Positions 56,796 to 64,000 of a DNA stretch of 64,000 nucleotides are shown here, one piece after another. The stretch comes from Bacteroides reticulotermitis JCM 10512. GTDB lineage: Bacteria > Bacteroidota > Bacteroidia > Bacteroidales > Bacteroidaceae. Positions within the stretch are counted from its first letter, which is position 1, and the number at the start of each line of letters is the position of its first letter. A program made the translations under genes and the position numbers. The stretch covers positions 1 through 64,000 of the forward strand of contig NZ_BAIV01000017.1 of the NCBI RefSeq assembly GCF_000517545.1. The letters run 5' to 3'. Under the pieces are notes generated by a model. It had not been told where the DNA came from and did no database searches. It worked only from the letters and a program-made list of their open reading frames with translations.

Positions 56796-58052
56796 ATGAA
56801 GAAAGAAGAAATGATTCAGAAAGCGTATGAGATTGCTGTGGAGCGTTATGCAGCCATAGGTGTTGACACTGAAAAAGTGTTGGAGACTATGCAGGACTTC
56901 CACTTGTCACTTCATTGCTGGCAGGCTGACGATGTAACAGGTTTTGAGGTACAAGCCGGTGCATTGACCGGAGGAATACAGGCTACCGGTAACTATCCGG
57001 GCAAAGCTCGTAACATTGAGGAACTGCGTGCTGACATTTTAAAAGCAGCTTCTTACATTCCGGGTACTCACCGTTTGAACCTGCACGAAATCTATGGTGA
57101 TTTCCAAGGCAAGGTAGTAGACCGCGACCAAGTAGAACCCGAACATTTCAAAAGCTGGATCGAATGGGGTAAAGAGAACAACATGAAGCTTGATTTCAAC
57201 TCTACTTCTTTCTCACATCCGAAATCTGGTGATTTATCACTGTCTAACCCCGACGAAGGCATCCGCCAATTCTGGATCGAGCATACAAAACGCTGTCGTG
57301 CTGTAGCCGAAGAGATGGGTAAGGCACAAGGTGATCCTTGTATCATGAATCTTTGGGTACATGACGGAAGCAAGGACCTTACTGTAAATCGTATGAAATA
57401 CCGTGCGTTGCTGAAAGATTCTTTGGATCAGATCTTCGCTACCGAATATAAGAATATGAAAGACTGTATCGAATCGAAAGTATTTGGTATCGGTTTGGAA
57501 AGCTATACCGTTGGTTCGAACGACTTCTACATCGGTTATGGCGCTTCTCGCAACAAGATGGTTACACTGGATACCGGTCACTTCCATCCGACAGAAAGCG
57601 TAGCCGACAAAGTTTCTTCACTGTTGCTTTATGTTCCTGAACTGATGTTGCACGTAAGCCGTCCGGTTCGTTGGGACTCAGACCACGTTACAATCATGGA
57701 TGATCCGACACTGGAACTGTTCAGCGAAATCGTTCGTTGCAATGCTTTAGATCGCGTACATTATGGCCTTGACTACTTCGATGCTTCTATCAACCGTATC
57801 GGTGCTTATGTAATCGGTAGCCGTGCTGCTCAGAAGAGCATGACTCGTGCTTTGCTTGAACCGATCGTTAAACTGCGCGAATACGAAGCAAACGGACAAG
57901 GTTTCCAACGTCTGGCGTTGCTTGAAGAAGCTAAAGCACTTCCTTGGAATGCCGTATGGGATATGTATTGCTTGAAGAACAATGTTCCGGTAGGTGAAGA
58001 TTTTATTGCGGAAATTGAGAAATACGAAGCCGATGTCACTTCTAAACGATAA
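56796..58052 (+). CDS. rhaI: L-rhamnose isomerase
   Basis: 418 residues, TIM-barrel isomerase with a two-metal site. It converts L-rhamnose to L-rhamnulose. Motifs: LHCWQADDVTGFE near residue 38, NLWVHDGSKDLTVNR near 188, VTLDTGHFHPTESVADKVSS near 258 and HVSRPVRWDSDHVTIMDDP near 288. Length is typical. It begins 46 bp after rhaK and ends 3 bp before rhaT. Confidence 0.96.
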   Translation: MKKEEMIQKAYEIAVERYAAIGVDTEKVLETMQDFHLSLHCWQADDVTGFEVQAGALTGGIQATGNYPGKARNIEELRADILKAASYIPGTHRLNLHEIYGDFQGKVVDRDQVEPEHFKSWIEWGKENNMKLDFNSTSFSHPKSGDLSLSNPDEGIRQFWIEHTKRCRAVAEEMGKAQGDPCIMNLWVHDGSKDLTVNRMKYRALLKDSLDQIFATEYKNMKDCIESKVFGIGLESYTVGSNDFYIGYGASRNKMVTLDTGHFHPTESVADKVSSLLLYVPELMLHVSRPVRWDSDHVTIMDDPTLELFSEIVRCNALDRVHYGLDYFDASINRIGAYVIGSRAAQKSMTRALLEPIVKLREYEANGQGFQRLALLEEAKALPWNAVWDMYCLKNNVPVGEDFIAEIEKYEADVTSKR

Positions 58053-58055
58053 GAT

Positions 58056-59070
58056 ATGGACATTCTAATAGGCTTGTTGATTATAGCTATCGGTAGCTTT
58101 TGCCAGTCCAGCTCGTATGTACCTATTAATAAGGTAAAGGAGTGGAACTGGGAAAGCTTCTGGTTGACACAAGGTGTATTTGCCTGGTTAGTGTTCCCGT
58201 TCCTGGGATCACTACTGGGAGTACCCCAGGGGAGCAGTTTGCTCGAACTATGGGGATCGGGAGGTGCTGGAATGAGCATCTTTTATGGTATATTGTGGGG
58301 AGTAGGCGGATTGACTTTCGGACTCTCTATGCGTTACCTCGGCGTTGCGTTGGGACAGAGTATCTCTTTGGGAACCTGTGCCGGTTTCGGAACGCTTCTT
58401 CCGGCTCTCTTTGGCGGAACTAACCTGTTCGAAGGTGACGGCTTGACTTTGCTGCTCGGTGTTTGTATCACCTTGCAGGTATCGCCATTATTGCTATGCC
58501 GGTAGTCTGCGTGCGAAGAACATGAGCGAAGAAGAGAAACGTGCTGCCGTAAAAGATTTTGCGTTGACCAAAGGTTTACTCGTAGCTCTGCTTGCCGGTG
58601 TGATGAGTGCTTGCTTCGCACTGGGACTTGACGCCGGAACCCCGATTAAAGAAGCTGCTCTGGCAGGTGGCGTTGAAGGTTTGTATGCCGGTCTTCCTGT
58701 AATCTTCCTGGTTACGGTGGGCGGATTCCTGACCAATGCGGTTTACTGCTTGCAGCAGAATGTAGCCAACAAATCAATGGGTGACTACGCGAAAGGAAAA
58801 GTATGGGGAAATAATTTATTGTTCTGCGCATTGGCTGGAGGTTTGTGGTATATGCAATTCTTCGGACTGGAGATGGGCAAGAGCTTCCTCACCGGCAATC
58901 CGGTACTTTTGGCTTTCTCTTGGTGTATCCTGATGGCGCTGAATGTAACATTTAGCAATGTATGGGGGATTATCCTGAAAGAGTGGAAGGGCGTTTCTAC
59001 CAAGACAATCGTTGTATTGCTTAGCGGATTGCTAGTCCTGATCTTCTCACTGGTTTTCCCAAACCTGTAA
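58056..59070 (+). CDS. rhaT: L-rhamnose/proton symporter, frameshifted
   Basis: About 338 residues after repair, with ten hydrophobic helices (RhaT family). N-terminal LIGLLIIAIGSFCQSSSYVPINKVKEWNWESFWL is typical. The frame shifts in a short stretch: two single G losses near 58475 and 58493 explain it (ITLAGIAIIGYAGSLRAKNMS when both are restored). The second half contains FALGLDAGTPIKEAA and GGFLTNAVYCLQQN. It is called rhaP in the B. thetaiotaomicron operon. It imports rhamnose across the inner membrane. Confidence 0.93.
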
Positions 59071-59084
59071 TTAAATAAATAGAT

Positions 59085-59893
59085 ATGAAATCAATTTTAG
59101 AAAATCGTCCGGGACTAGCCAAAGAAGTGAATAAAGTAGCGGAAGTTGCCGGCTACTTGTGGCAAAAAGGATGGGCGGAACGCAATGGTGGAAACATAAC
59201 CGTTAATATCACTGAGTTTGTGGATGAAGAGATACGCCAACTGGCACCGATCAGTGAGGTGAAATCTATCGGAACCACACTTCCTCATCTGAAAGGCTGT
59301 TATTTCTATTGCAAGGGAACCAACAAACGTATGCGTGACCTGGCTCGCTGGCCGATGGAAAACGGTTCGGTAATTCGTATTCTGGACGACTGCGCCAGCT
59401 ATGTGATCATCGCCGACCAACCGGTTGCTCCTACTTCCGAACTCCCTTCACACTTGAGCGTACACAATAATCTGATCGCTAAAGGTTCTCCTTATAAAGC
59501 GTCTGTTCATACGCATCCGATCGAACTGATTGCCATGACACATTGTAAAGCGTTCTTGGGAAAAGATGTAGCTTCCAATTTATTGTGGAGCATGATTCCC
59601 GAAACGAAAGCATTTTGTCCGCTTGGCCTGGGAATTATCCCTTACGAACTGCCTAGTTCGGTGAAATTGGCTGAAGCAACCATCAAAGAGTTGGAAGAAT
59701 ATGACGTTGTCATGTGGGAAAAACACGGCGTGTTTGCCATAGACTGCGATGCGATGCAAGCTTTTGACCAGATCGATGTGCTCAATAAATCGGCTTTGAT
59801 TTATATTGCTGCTAAGAATATGGCTTCGAACCCGACGGAATGTCTCAGGAACAGATGAAGGAGATGAGTGTCGCCTTCAACCTGCCTAAATAA
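59085..59893 (+). CDS. rhaD: rhamnulose-1-phosphate aldolase, C-terminal frameshift
   Basis: About 269 residues after repair; class II zinc aldolase. Motifs: ERNGGNITVNITEFV near residue 27, SVHTHPIELIAMTHCKAFLG near 143 (zinc His), and VMWEKHGVFAIDCDAMQAF near 206 with a further zinc His. The end is broken near 59834; one added G gives NPDGMSQEQMKEM and a normal tail ending LPK. It splits rhamnulose-1-P to DHAP and L-lactaldehyde. Confidence 0.94.
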
Positions 59894-59910
59894 TAGAACA
59901 ATTTATATTC

Positions 59911-59958
59911 AACTGCCGTAACAGACTTGTGTAAAGAGAATGTTACGGCAGTTTTTAA
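59911..59958 (+). terminator. Hairpin between rhaD and fucO, possible internal terminator
   Basis: AACTGCCGTAACA and TGTTACGGCAGTT form a 13-bp stem, followed by a T run. It may lower fucO expression relative to rhaKITD or protect the upstream transcript. Confidence 0.8.
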
Positions 59959-59974
59959 AACTCATGTTATCCTT

Positions 59975-61127
59975 ATGAACCGCATTATTCTGAACGAAAC
60001 TTCTTACTTTGGTGCCGGATGCAGAAGCGTAATTGCTGTAGAAGCTTCCCGCCGTGGCTTTAAAAAAGCTTTTTTGTAACCGACAAAGATCTTATTAAAT
60101 TTGGTGTGGCTGCCGAAATTGTGAAAGTATTTGATGATAACCAAATCCCTTACGAACTATTTAGTGATGTAAAAGCCAATCCGACCATTGCCAATGTGCA
60201 AAGCGGAGTAGCTGCTTACAAGGCTTCCGGTGCCGACTTTATCGTGGCGCTGGGTGGAGGCTCTGCCATTGATACGGCTAAGGGAATCGGTATTGTGGTT
60301 AACAACCCCGATTTCGCTGATGTGAAATCGTTGGAAGGTGTAGCCGATACCAAACATAAGGCTGTGCCTACTTTTGCACTGCTACTACTGCCGGAACAGC
60401 GGCTGAGGTAACCATCAATTACGTGATTATTGATGAAGAAGCCCGTAAGAAAATGGTATGTGTAGACCCGAACGATATCCCTGCTGTAGCGATTGTCGAT
60501 CCGGAATTGATGTACTCGATGCCGAAAGGACTGACTGCGGCTACCGGTATGGATGCGCTGACTCATGCGATCGAGAGTTATATCACTCCGGGAGCTTGGG
60601 TAATGAGCGATATGTTCGAACTGAAAGCGATTGAAATGATTGCCCAGAATCTGAAAGCGGCAGTTGATAACGGCAAAGATGTAGCTGCGCGCGAAGCAAT
60701 GTCGCAAGCACAATATATCGCCGGTATGGGATTCTCGAATGTAGGTTTGGGAATTGTCCATTCCATGGCTCATCCGTTGGGTGCTTTCTATGATACTCCG
60801 CACGGTGTGGCTAACGCTTTGTTGCTGCCTTACGTGATGGAATACAATGCCGCATCTCCCGCTGCTCCTAAATACATCCAGATTGCCAAAGCAATGGGTG
60901 TGAATACGGATGGCATGAGTGAAGCAGAAGGCGTACAGGCTGCTATTGAAGCTGTTAAAGCTTTATCGCTGAGCGTGGGTATTCCGCAGAAACTGCATGA
61001 GATCAACGTGAAAGAAGAAGATATTCCGGCATTGTCAGTGGCTGCATTCAACGATGTATGTACAGGCGGTAATCCGCGTCCGACATCGGTTGCAGATATT
61101 GAAGCATTGTATCGGAAAGCTCTCTGA
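59975..61127 (+). CDS. fucO: lactaldehyde reductase (iron-dependent alcohol dehydrogenase), two frameshifts
   Basis: About 384 residues after repair. It reduces L-lactaldehyde to 1,2-propanediol. N-terminal NRIILNETSYFGAG; ALGGGSAIDTAKGIG near residue 98 (NAD binding), GIVHSMAHPLGAFYDTPHGVANALLLP near 262 (iron ligands). Frames break near 60075 (T7 read as T6; restores KKAFFVTDKDL) and near 60382 (one C; restores FALPTTAGTAAEVTINYV). It is the last gene of the rhamnose run (rhaO in B. thetaiotaomicron). Confidence 0.93.
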
Positions 61128-61155
61128 AATCCTATTGCATAAAGTTTATATAGTG

Positions 61156-61196
61156 ACATCCGGGCGTACCTCAAAGCGGGTAGCGGATGTTTTTTG
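61156..61196 (+). terminator. Terminator after fucO
   Basis: ACATCCG and CGGATGT with a T run directly after. It separates the operon from rhaR. Confidence 0.75.
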
Positions 61197-61228
61197 TGTT
61201 TTAGCGTGTGTATTATGAAAATAATATC

Positions 61229-61237
61229 TATTTTTGT
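61229..61237 (+). promoter_or_regulatory. Bacteroides -7 promoter element for rhaR
   Basis: TATTTTTGT, about 30 bp before the rhaR ATG. Confidence 0.5.
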
Positions 61238-61266
61238 TCATTTCAACGCCATGAAAGCACGCTTAT

Positions 61267-62166
61267 ATGACTGAAGACAACAACGTAGGATTAGAATTTA
61301 AATACCTGATCGTGAACGATATGGACCGTAAGTTCGGTCTGTGGGTGAATGCGGTTGGCTATCAGTCTATACCTCCCGACTCTCCCTATCCGTTGAAAAA
61401 CCACCCTTCGGGTTACTTCTTTAATGCAGACAAGGGCCGCGTGTTGCGTGAATATCAATTGGTTTATATTACGAAAGGCCGGGGACTGTTTTCTTCGGAC
61501 TCTACACTGGAAAAGCAGGTCTGTAAAGGCCGGCTAATTGTACTGTTTCCCGGACAATGGCATACATATACTCCGCTTCGACAGACCGGATGGACCGAAT
61601 ATTATATCGGATTTGAAGGCCCCATTATGGATGCTATCGTACGCGATTCTTTCTTATCTTTGGAGCAACAAATACTGGAAATCGGGATAAATGAAGAACT
61701 TACGTCTTTATTTCTTCGGGCAATTGAAGTGGCCGAAGCCGATAAAATCTCGGCTCAGCAATATCTCTCAGGCATCCTTTTGCACATGATCGGACTCATC
61801 CTGACTGTATCTAAAAATAAGGTTTATGAGATAAGTGATGTTGATCAGAAAATCGAACAGGCTAAAATCATAATGAATGAAAATGTGGCTGGGTCGATTG
61901 ATCCGGAAGAGTTGGCGATGCGCTTAAATATCAGTTATTCCTGGTTTCGCCGTGTATTCAAAGACTACACCGGTTATGCGCCTGCCAAATATTTTCAGGA
62001 GCTAAAACTTCGTAAAGCTAAACAATTGTTGGTTGGTACTTCGCAGTCGGTTAAAGAGATTGCTTTTACATTAGGTTATCAATCAACGGAATACTTCTTC
62101 TCTTTCTTCAAGAAACGGACCGGACTTACACCTTTGGAATATCGCTCTTTCGGGCGGGAAGAATAG
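61267..62166 (+). CDS. rhaR: AraC-family regulator RhaR
   Basis: 299 residues. N-terminal AraC-type cupin (residues about 40-150: KGRLIVLFPGQWHTYTPL) and C-terminal HTH pair (about 195-295: LAMRLNISYSWFRRVFKDYTGYAPAKYF and VKEIAFTLGYQSTEYFFSFFKKRTGLTPLEYR). It follows the rha operon as in B. thetaiotaomicron, where RhaR is a positive regulator of rhamnose use. It has its own promoter. Confidence 0.92.
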   Translation: MTEDNNVGLEFKYLIVNDMDRKFGLWVNAVGYQSIPPDSPYPLKNHPSGYFFNADKGRVLREYQLVYITKGRGLFSSDSTLEKQVCKGRLIVLFPGQWHTYTPLRQTGWTEYYIGFEGPIMDAIVRDSFLSLEQQILEIGINEELTSLFLRAIEVAEADKISAQQYLSGILLHMIGLILTVSKNKVYEISDVDQKIEQAKIIMNENVAGSIDPEELAMRLNISYSWFRRVFKDYTGYAPAKYFQELKLRKAKQLLVGTSQSVKEIAFTLGYQSTEYFFSFFKKRTGLTPLEYRSFGREE

Positions 62167-62197
62167 AAAGCAACTTGGTGGTTATCGTAAAAATGCC

Positions 62198-62206
62198 TAT
62201 GTTTGT
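62198..62206 (+). promoter_or_regulatory. Bacteroides -7 promoter element for the hybrid sensor gene
   Basis: TATGTTTGT, 38 bp before the ATG at 62244. Confidence 0.45.
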
Positions 62207-62243
62207 ATGCTAAACATAGACTTATTAAACCTTGGATCATCGT

Positions 62244-64000
62244 ATGCGTGCACAAAGGCTACTTATACCTCTCTTTTTTTTCTTTTTAGGAAATATCTTA
62301 ACTCTTTCTGGGCAGGAGTACCGATTCGAAACATTAAGTGTCGAGGATGGGCTGTCTCAAATAACGGTGAGCGATATCTGTCAGGACGAGAAGTCCCGGA
62401 TTTGGATTGCTACCTTAGATGGGTTGAATTGTTACGACGGTAATCGTATCAAGGTTTTCAACTATTTCCATAATGATTCAATTAGTTATGGCAACCTTTA
62501 CGTCACTCAGATGATAGATGACGGGCAGGGGAGCCTTTTTTTATTGACCTCTACCGGAGTCTTTCAGTTTGATTTGGCAACTGAGAACTACCACCTGCTT
62601 CCCATATCTTCCCCTTCTATATTGGCAAAAGGTAAACATGGGGTATGGATTGTGAAGAACAATAAACTTTTTCTGTACGAAAAGACCACTCGTCACCTGA
62701 AACAGATGCATACGGGCATACAACTTCCGGAATGCGGCACAAGTATGATTGAGGATGCGGCGGGAACTTTATGGATTGCGCTGAAAGAAAATGGGGTTAT
62801 GCGACTAGATACTAGCGGACAGATAGGCCTGGAGCTACCCGGCATCAAAGTCATGAAGCTCATGAGTAGCCGTAATCAGAATATATGGATCGGTTCCCAA
62901 GGCCATGGCGTCTTTTGTTTCTCACCCGATGGGAAGCCTTTGCATCATTATGAATATGAAGGAAAAGAGACCCATAAGCTTCGGGATGATATGGCGAGAG
63001 CGTTATCTCAGGATCTCGAGGGAAATATTTGGGTTGGGTATCGAAGCGGACTGAGTAAGATAGAGGTTGCTACGGGGAGAGTTTACCATTATCAGGCAGA
63101 CCCTACGCGCATGGGCGCTTTGTCTAACCGTTCGATAACTTCTTTGTATACCGATAATCAAGGTACTATTTGGGTGGGTACGTATTGGGGTGGCGTGAAT
63201 TATTTCTCGCCCGAATACCAGAACCTACGACATTACCAGGCATCTGCTGACGGACTTTCCTTCTCCGTGGTAGGGGCTATGGCCGAAGATAAACTCGGTC
63301 AAGTTTGGATCTGCACCGAAGGTGGCGGATTGAATTTGTATCAGCCGGGGAAAGATCAATTCAAGCATTTCAACGTGCATACGGGACATCATTTCAGTTC
63401 CGACTTCCTGAAAGACATTGTTTACGATGAGGCTCATAACTGTTTGTGGATTGCGGCCGATTATACGAATCAGATTAACTGTTTCCGACTGGACACCTAT
63501 CGGAATGAGGTATATGCGATAGCTACCGGAAAAGAAGCGGAAGTTGGCGAGGCTCTTTTCGCATTGGCCGATACACCGGACACCTTATATATAGGTACAA
63601 CGTCCGCAGTGGTTAGTTTGGATAAACGAACACTCAAAACGGAAGTACTGTTTCATCAGAAAGAACTGTTTACACATAACTATAATACGTTGTTGCTCGA
63701 CTCGAAGAAGCGGTTGTGGTTTGCGTCCGATGCCGGATGTATTGCCTATTCGATCGATACCAAGCAGACAAAAACCTATAAAATAAGCCTAAAGAAGCGT
63801 GTGAAGTCTCAAAAAGAACTGGTTAACGTCATTTATGAAGACCGGAACGGAGATGTTTGGGTGGGCACACATGGTAGCGGATTGTTCCTATTGAACGAAA
63901 AAGAGCAAACGTTTTTCCTGCATACCGGTGAAGAGATGCTTTCGGGGGAGAATATACGGGTGTTGAGTGAGACACCCTCCGGAAAGTTGTTGATGGGAAC
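62244..64000 (+). CDS. hybrid two-component system sensor (HTCS), N-terminal part
   Basis: An open frame of 585 codons from the ATG at 62244 to the window end, without a stop. A signal peptide (RLLIPLFFFFLGNILTLSG) is followed by FETLSVEDGLSQITVSDICQDEKSRIWIATLDGLNCYDG, the start of the reg_prop propeller of Bacteroides hybrid sensors. Repeats such as GNIWVGYRSGLSKIEV, GTIWVGTYWGGVNYF and GDVWVGTHGSGLFLL recur about every 45-50 residues. The kinase, receiver and AraC parts should lie beyond the window. Such sensors bind an oligosaccharide in the periplasm; which one is unknown. Confidence 0.9.
   Translation, partial: MRAQRLLIPLFFFFLGNILTLSGQEYRFETLSVEDGLSQITVSDICQDEKSRIWIATLDGLNCYDGNRIKVFNYFHNDSISYGNLYVTQMIDDGQGSLFLLTSTGVFQFDLATENYHLLPISSPSILAKGKHGVWIVKNNKLFLYEKTTRHLKQMHTGIQLPECGTSMIEDAAGTLWIALKENGVMRLDTSGQIGLELPGIKVMKLMSSRNQNIWIGSQGHGVFCFSPDGKPLHHYEYEGKETHKLRDDMARALSQDLEGNIWVGYRSGLSKIEVATGRVYHYQADPTRMGALSNRSITSLYTDNQGTIWVGTYWGGVNYFSPEYQNLRHYQASADGLSFSVVGAMAEDKLGQVWICTEGGGLNLYQPGKDQFKHFNVHTGHHFSSDFLKDIVYDEAHNCLWIAADYTNQINCFRLDTYRNEVYAIATGKEAEVGEALFALADTPDTLYIGTTSAVVSLDKRTLKTEVLFHQKELFTHNYNTLLLDSKKRLWFASDAGCIAYSIDTKQTKTYKISLKKRVKSQKELVNVIYEDRNGDVWVGTHGSGLFLLNEKEQTFFLHTGEEMLSGENIRVLSETPSGKLLMG

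Overview
The window looks like chromosomal DNA of a gut Bacteroides close to B. thetaiotaomicron. Promoters are of the Bacteroides type (TTTG at about -33, TAnnTTTGC at -7). Arginine genes are the N-succinyl type. The order argR-GNAT-argG-argC-argD-proC, the rhaK-rhaI-rhaT-rhaD-fucO-rhaR block and the GH43/DUF2264/GH43/GH145/GH105 run match what I recall of B. thetaiotaomicron. The species is not fixed by what I can see.

Layout. 1-5476: end of an arabinogalactan-protein polysaccharide utilisation locus, with two GH43_24-like galactosidases, a DUF2264 protein, a GH145-type rhamnosidase carrying the key His48, and a GH105 unsaturated glucuronidase. 5473-8503 (minus): GNAT, DUF2156 protein, LrgB, LrgA. 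8695-14105 (plus): pta-ackA, a glycosyltransferase, radC, a DUF59 Fe-S factor and lpxH. 14106-14773: gene-free, two short-period repeat arrays. 14774-16844 (minus): alkaline phosphatase and efp. 17033-22898 (plus): rpmH, then a compact envelope run (PASTA protein, rluD, ddl, acyltransferase, NigD-like and rhodanese lipoproteins). 22899-24106: gene-poor, with a MITE-like inverted-repeat element enclosing a palindromic array. 24107-28606: argF' (succinylornithine transcarbamylase), proA, an esterase, proB. 28703-38429: aminotransferase, murI, two Skp-like genes, bamA, uppS, a DUF6242 lipoprotein, ribD. 38486-42653 (plus): prmC, recX, pyrE, a START-like protein, argH, tRNA-Gly, tRNA-Leu. 42752-49213: DMT exporter, heparinase II/III-like lyase, acyl-CoA synthetase with its XRE-cupin regulator. 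49335-54653 (minus): proC, argD, argC, argG, a probable N-succinylglutamate synthase, argR. 55292-62166 (plus): rhamnose operon and RhaR. 62244-64000: start of a hybrid two-component sensor, cut by the window edge.

How it fits together. GH145 removes terminal rhamnose from arabinogalactan-protein side chains, GH105 acts on unsaturated uronides and GH43 on the galactan. The rha operon converts the released rhamnose to DHAP and 1,2-propanediol, and Pta/AckA make acetate. The arg/pro genes are spread over four sites.

Two things stand out. (1) Sixteen genes, including essential ones such as bamA, carry about twenty frameshifts, and nearly all are repaired by adding one base to a short homopolymer. 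This points to uncorrected sequencing deletions, not pseudogenes, so those genes are annotated here as single CDSs. (2) Four intergenic arrays share a period of about 22 bp and palindromic units but have unrelated unit sequences; one lies inside an element with inverted ends. This is the best candidate for something undescribed.
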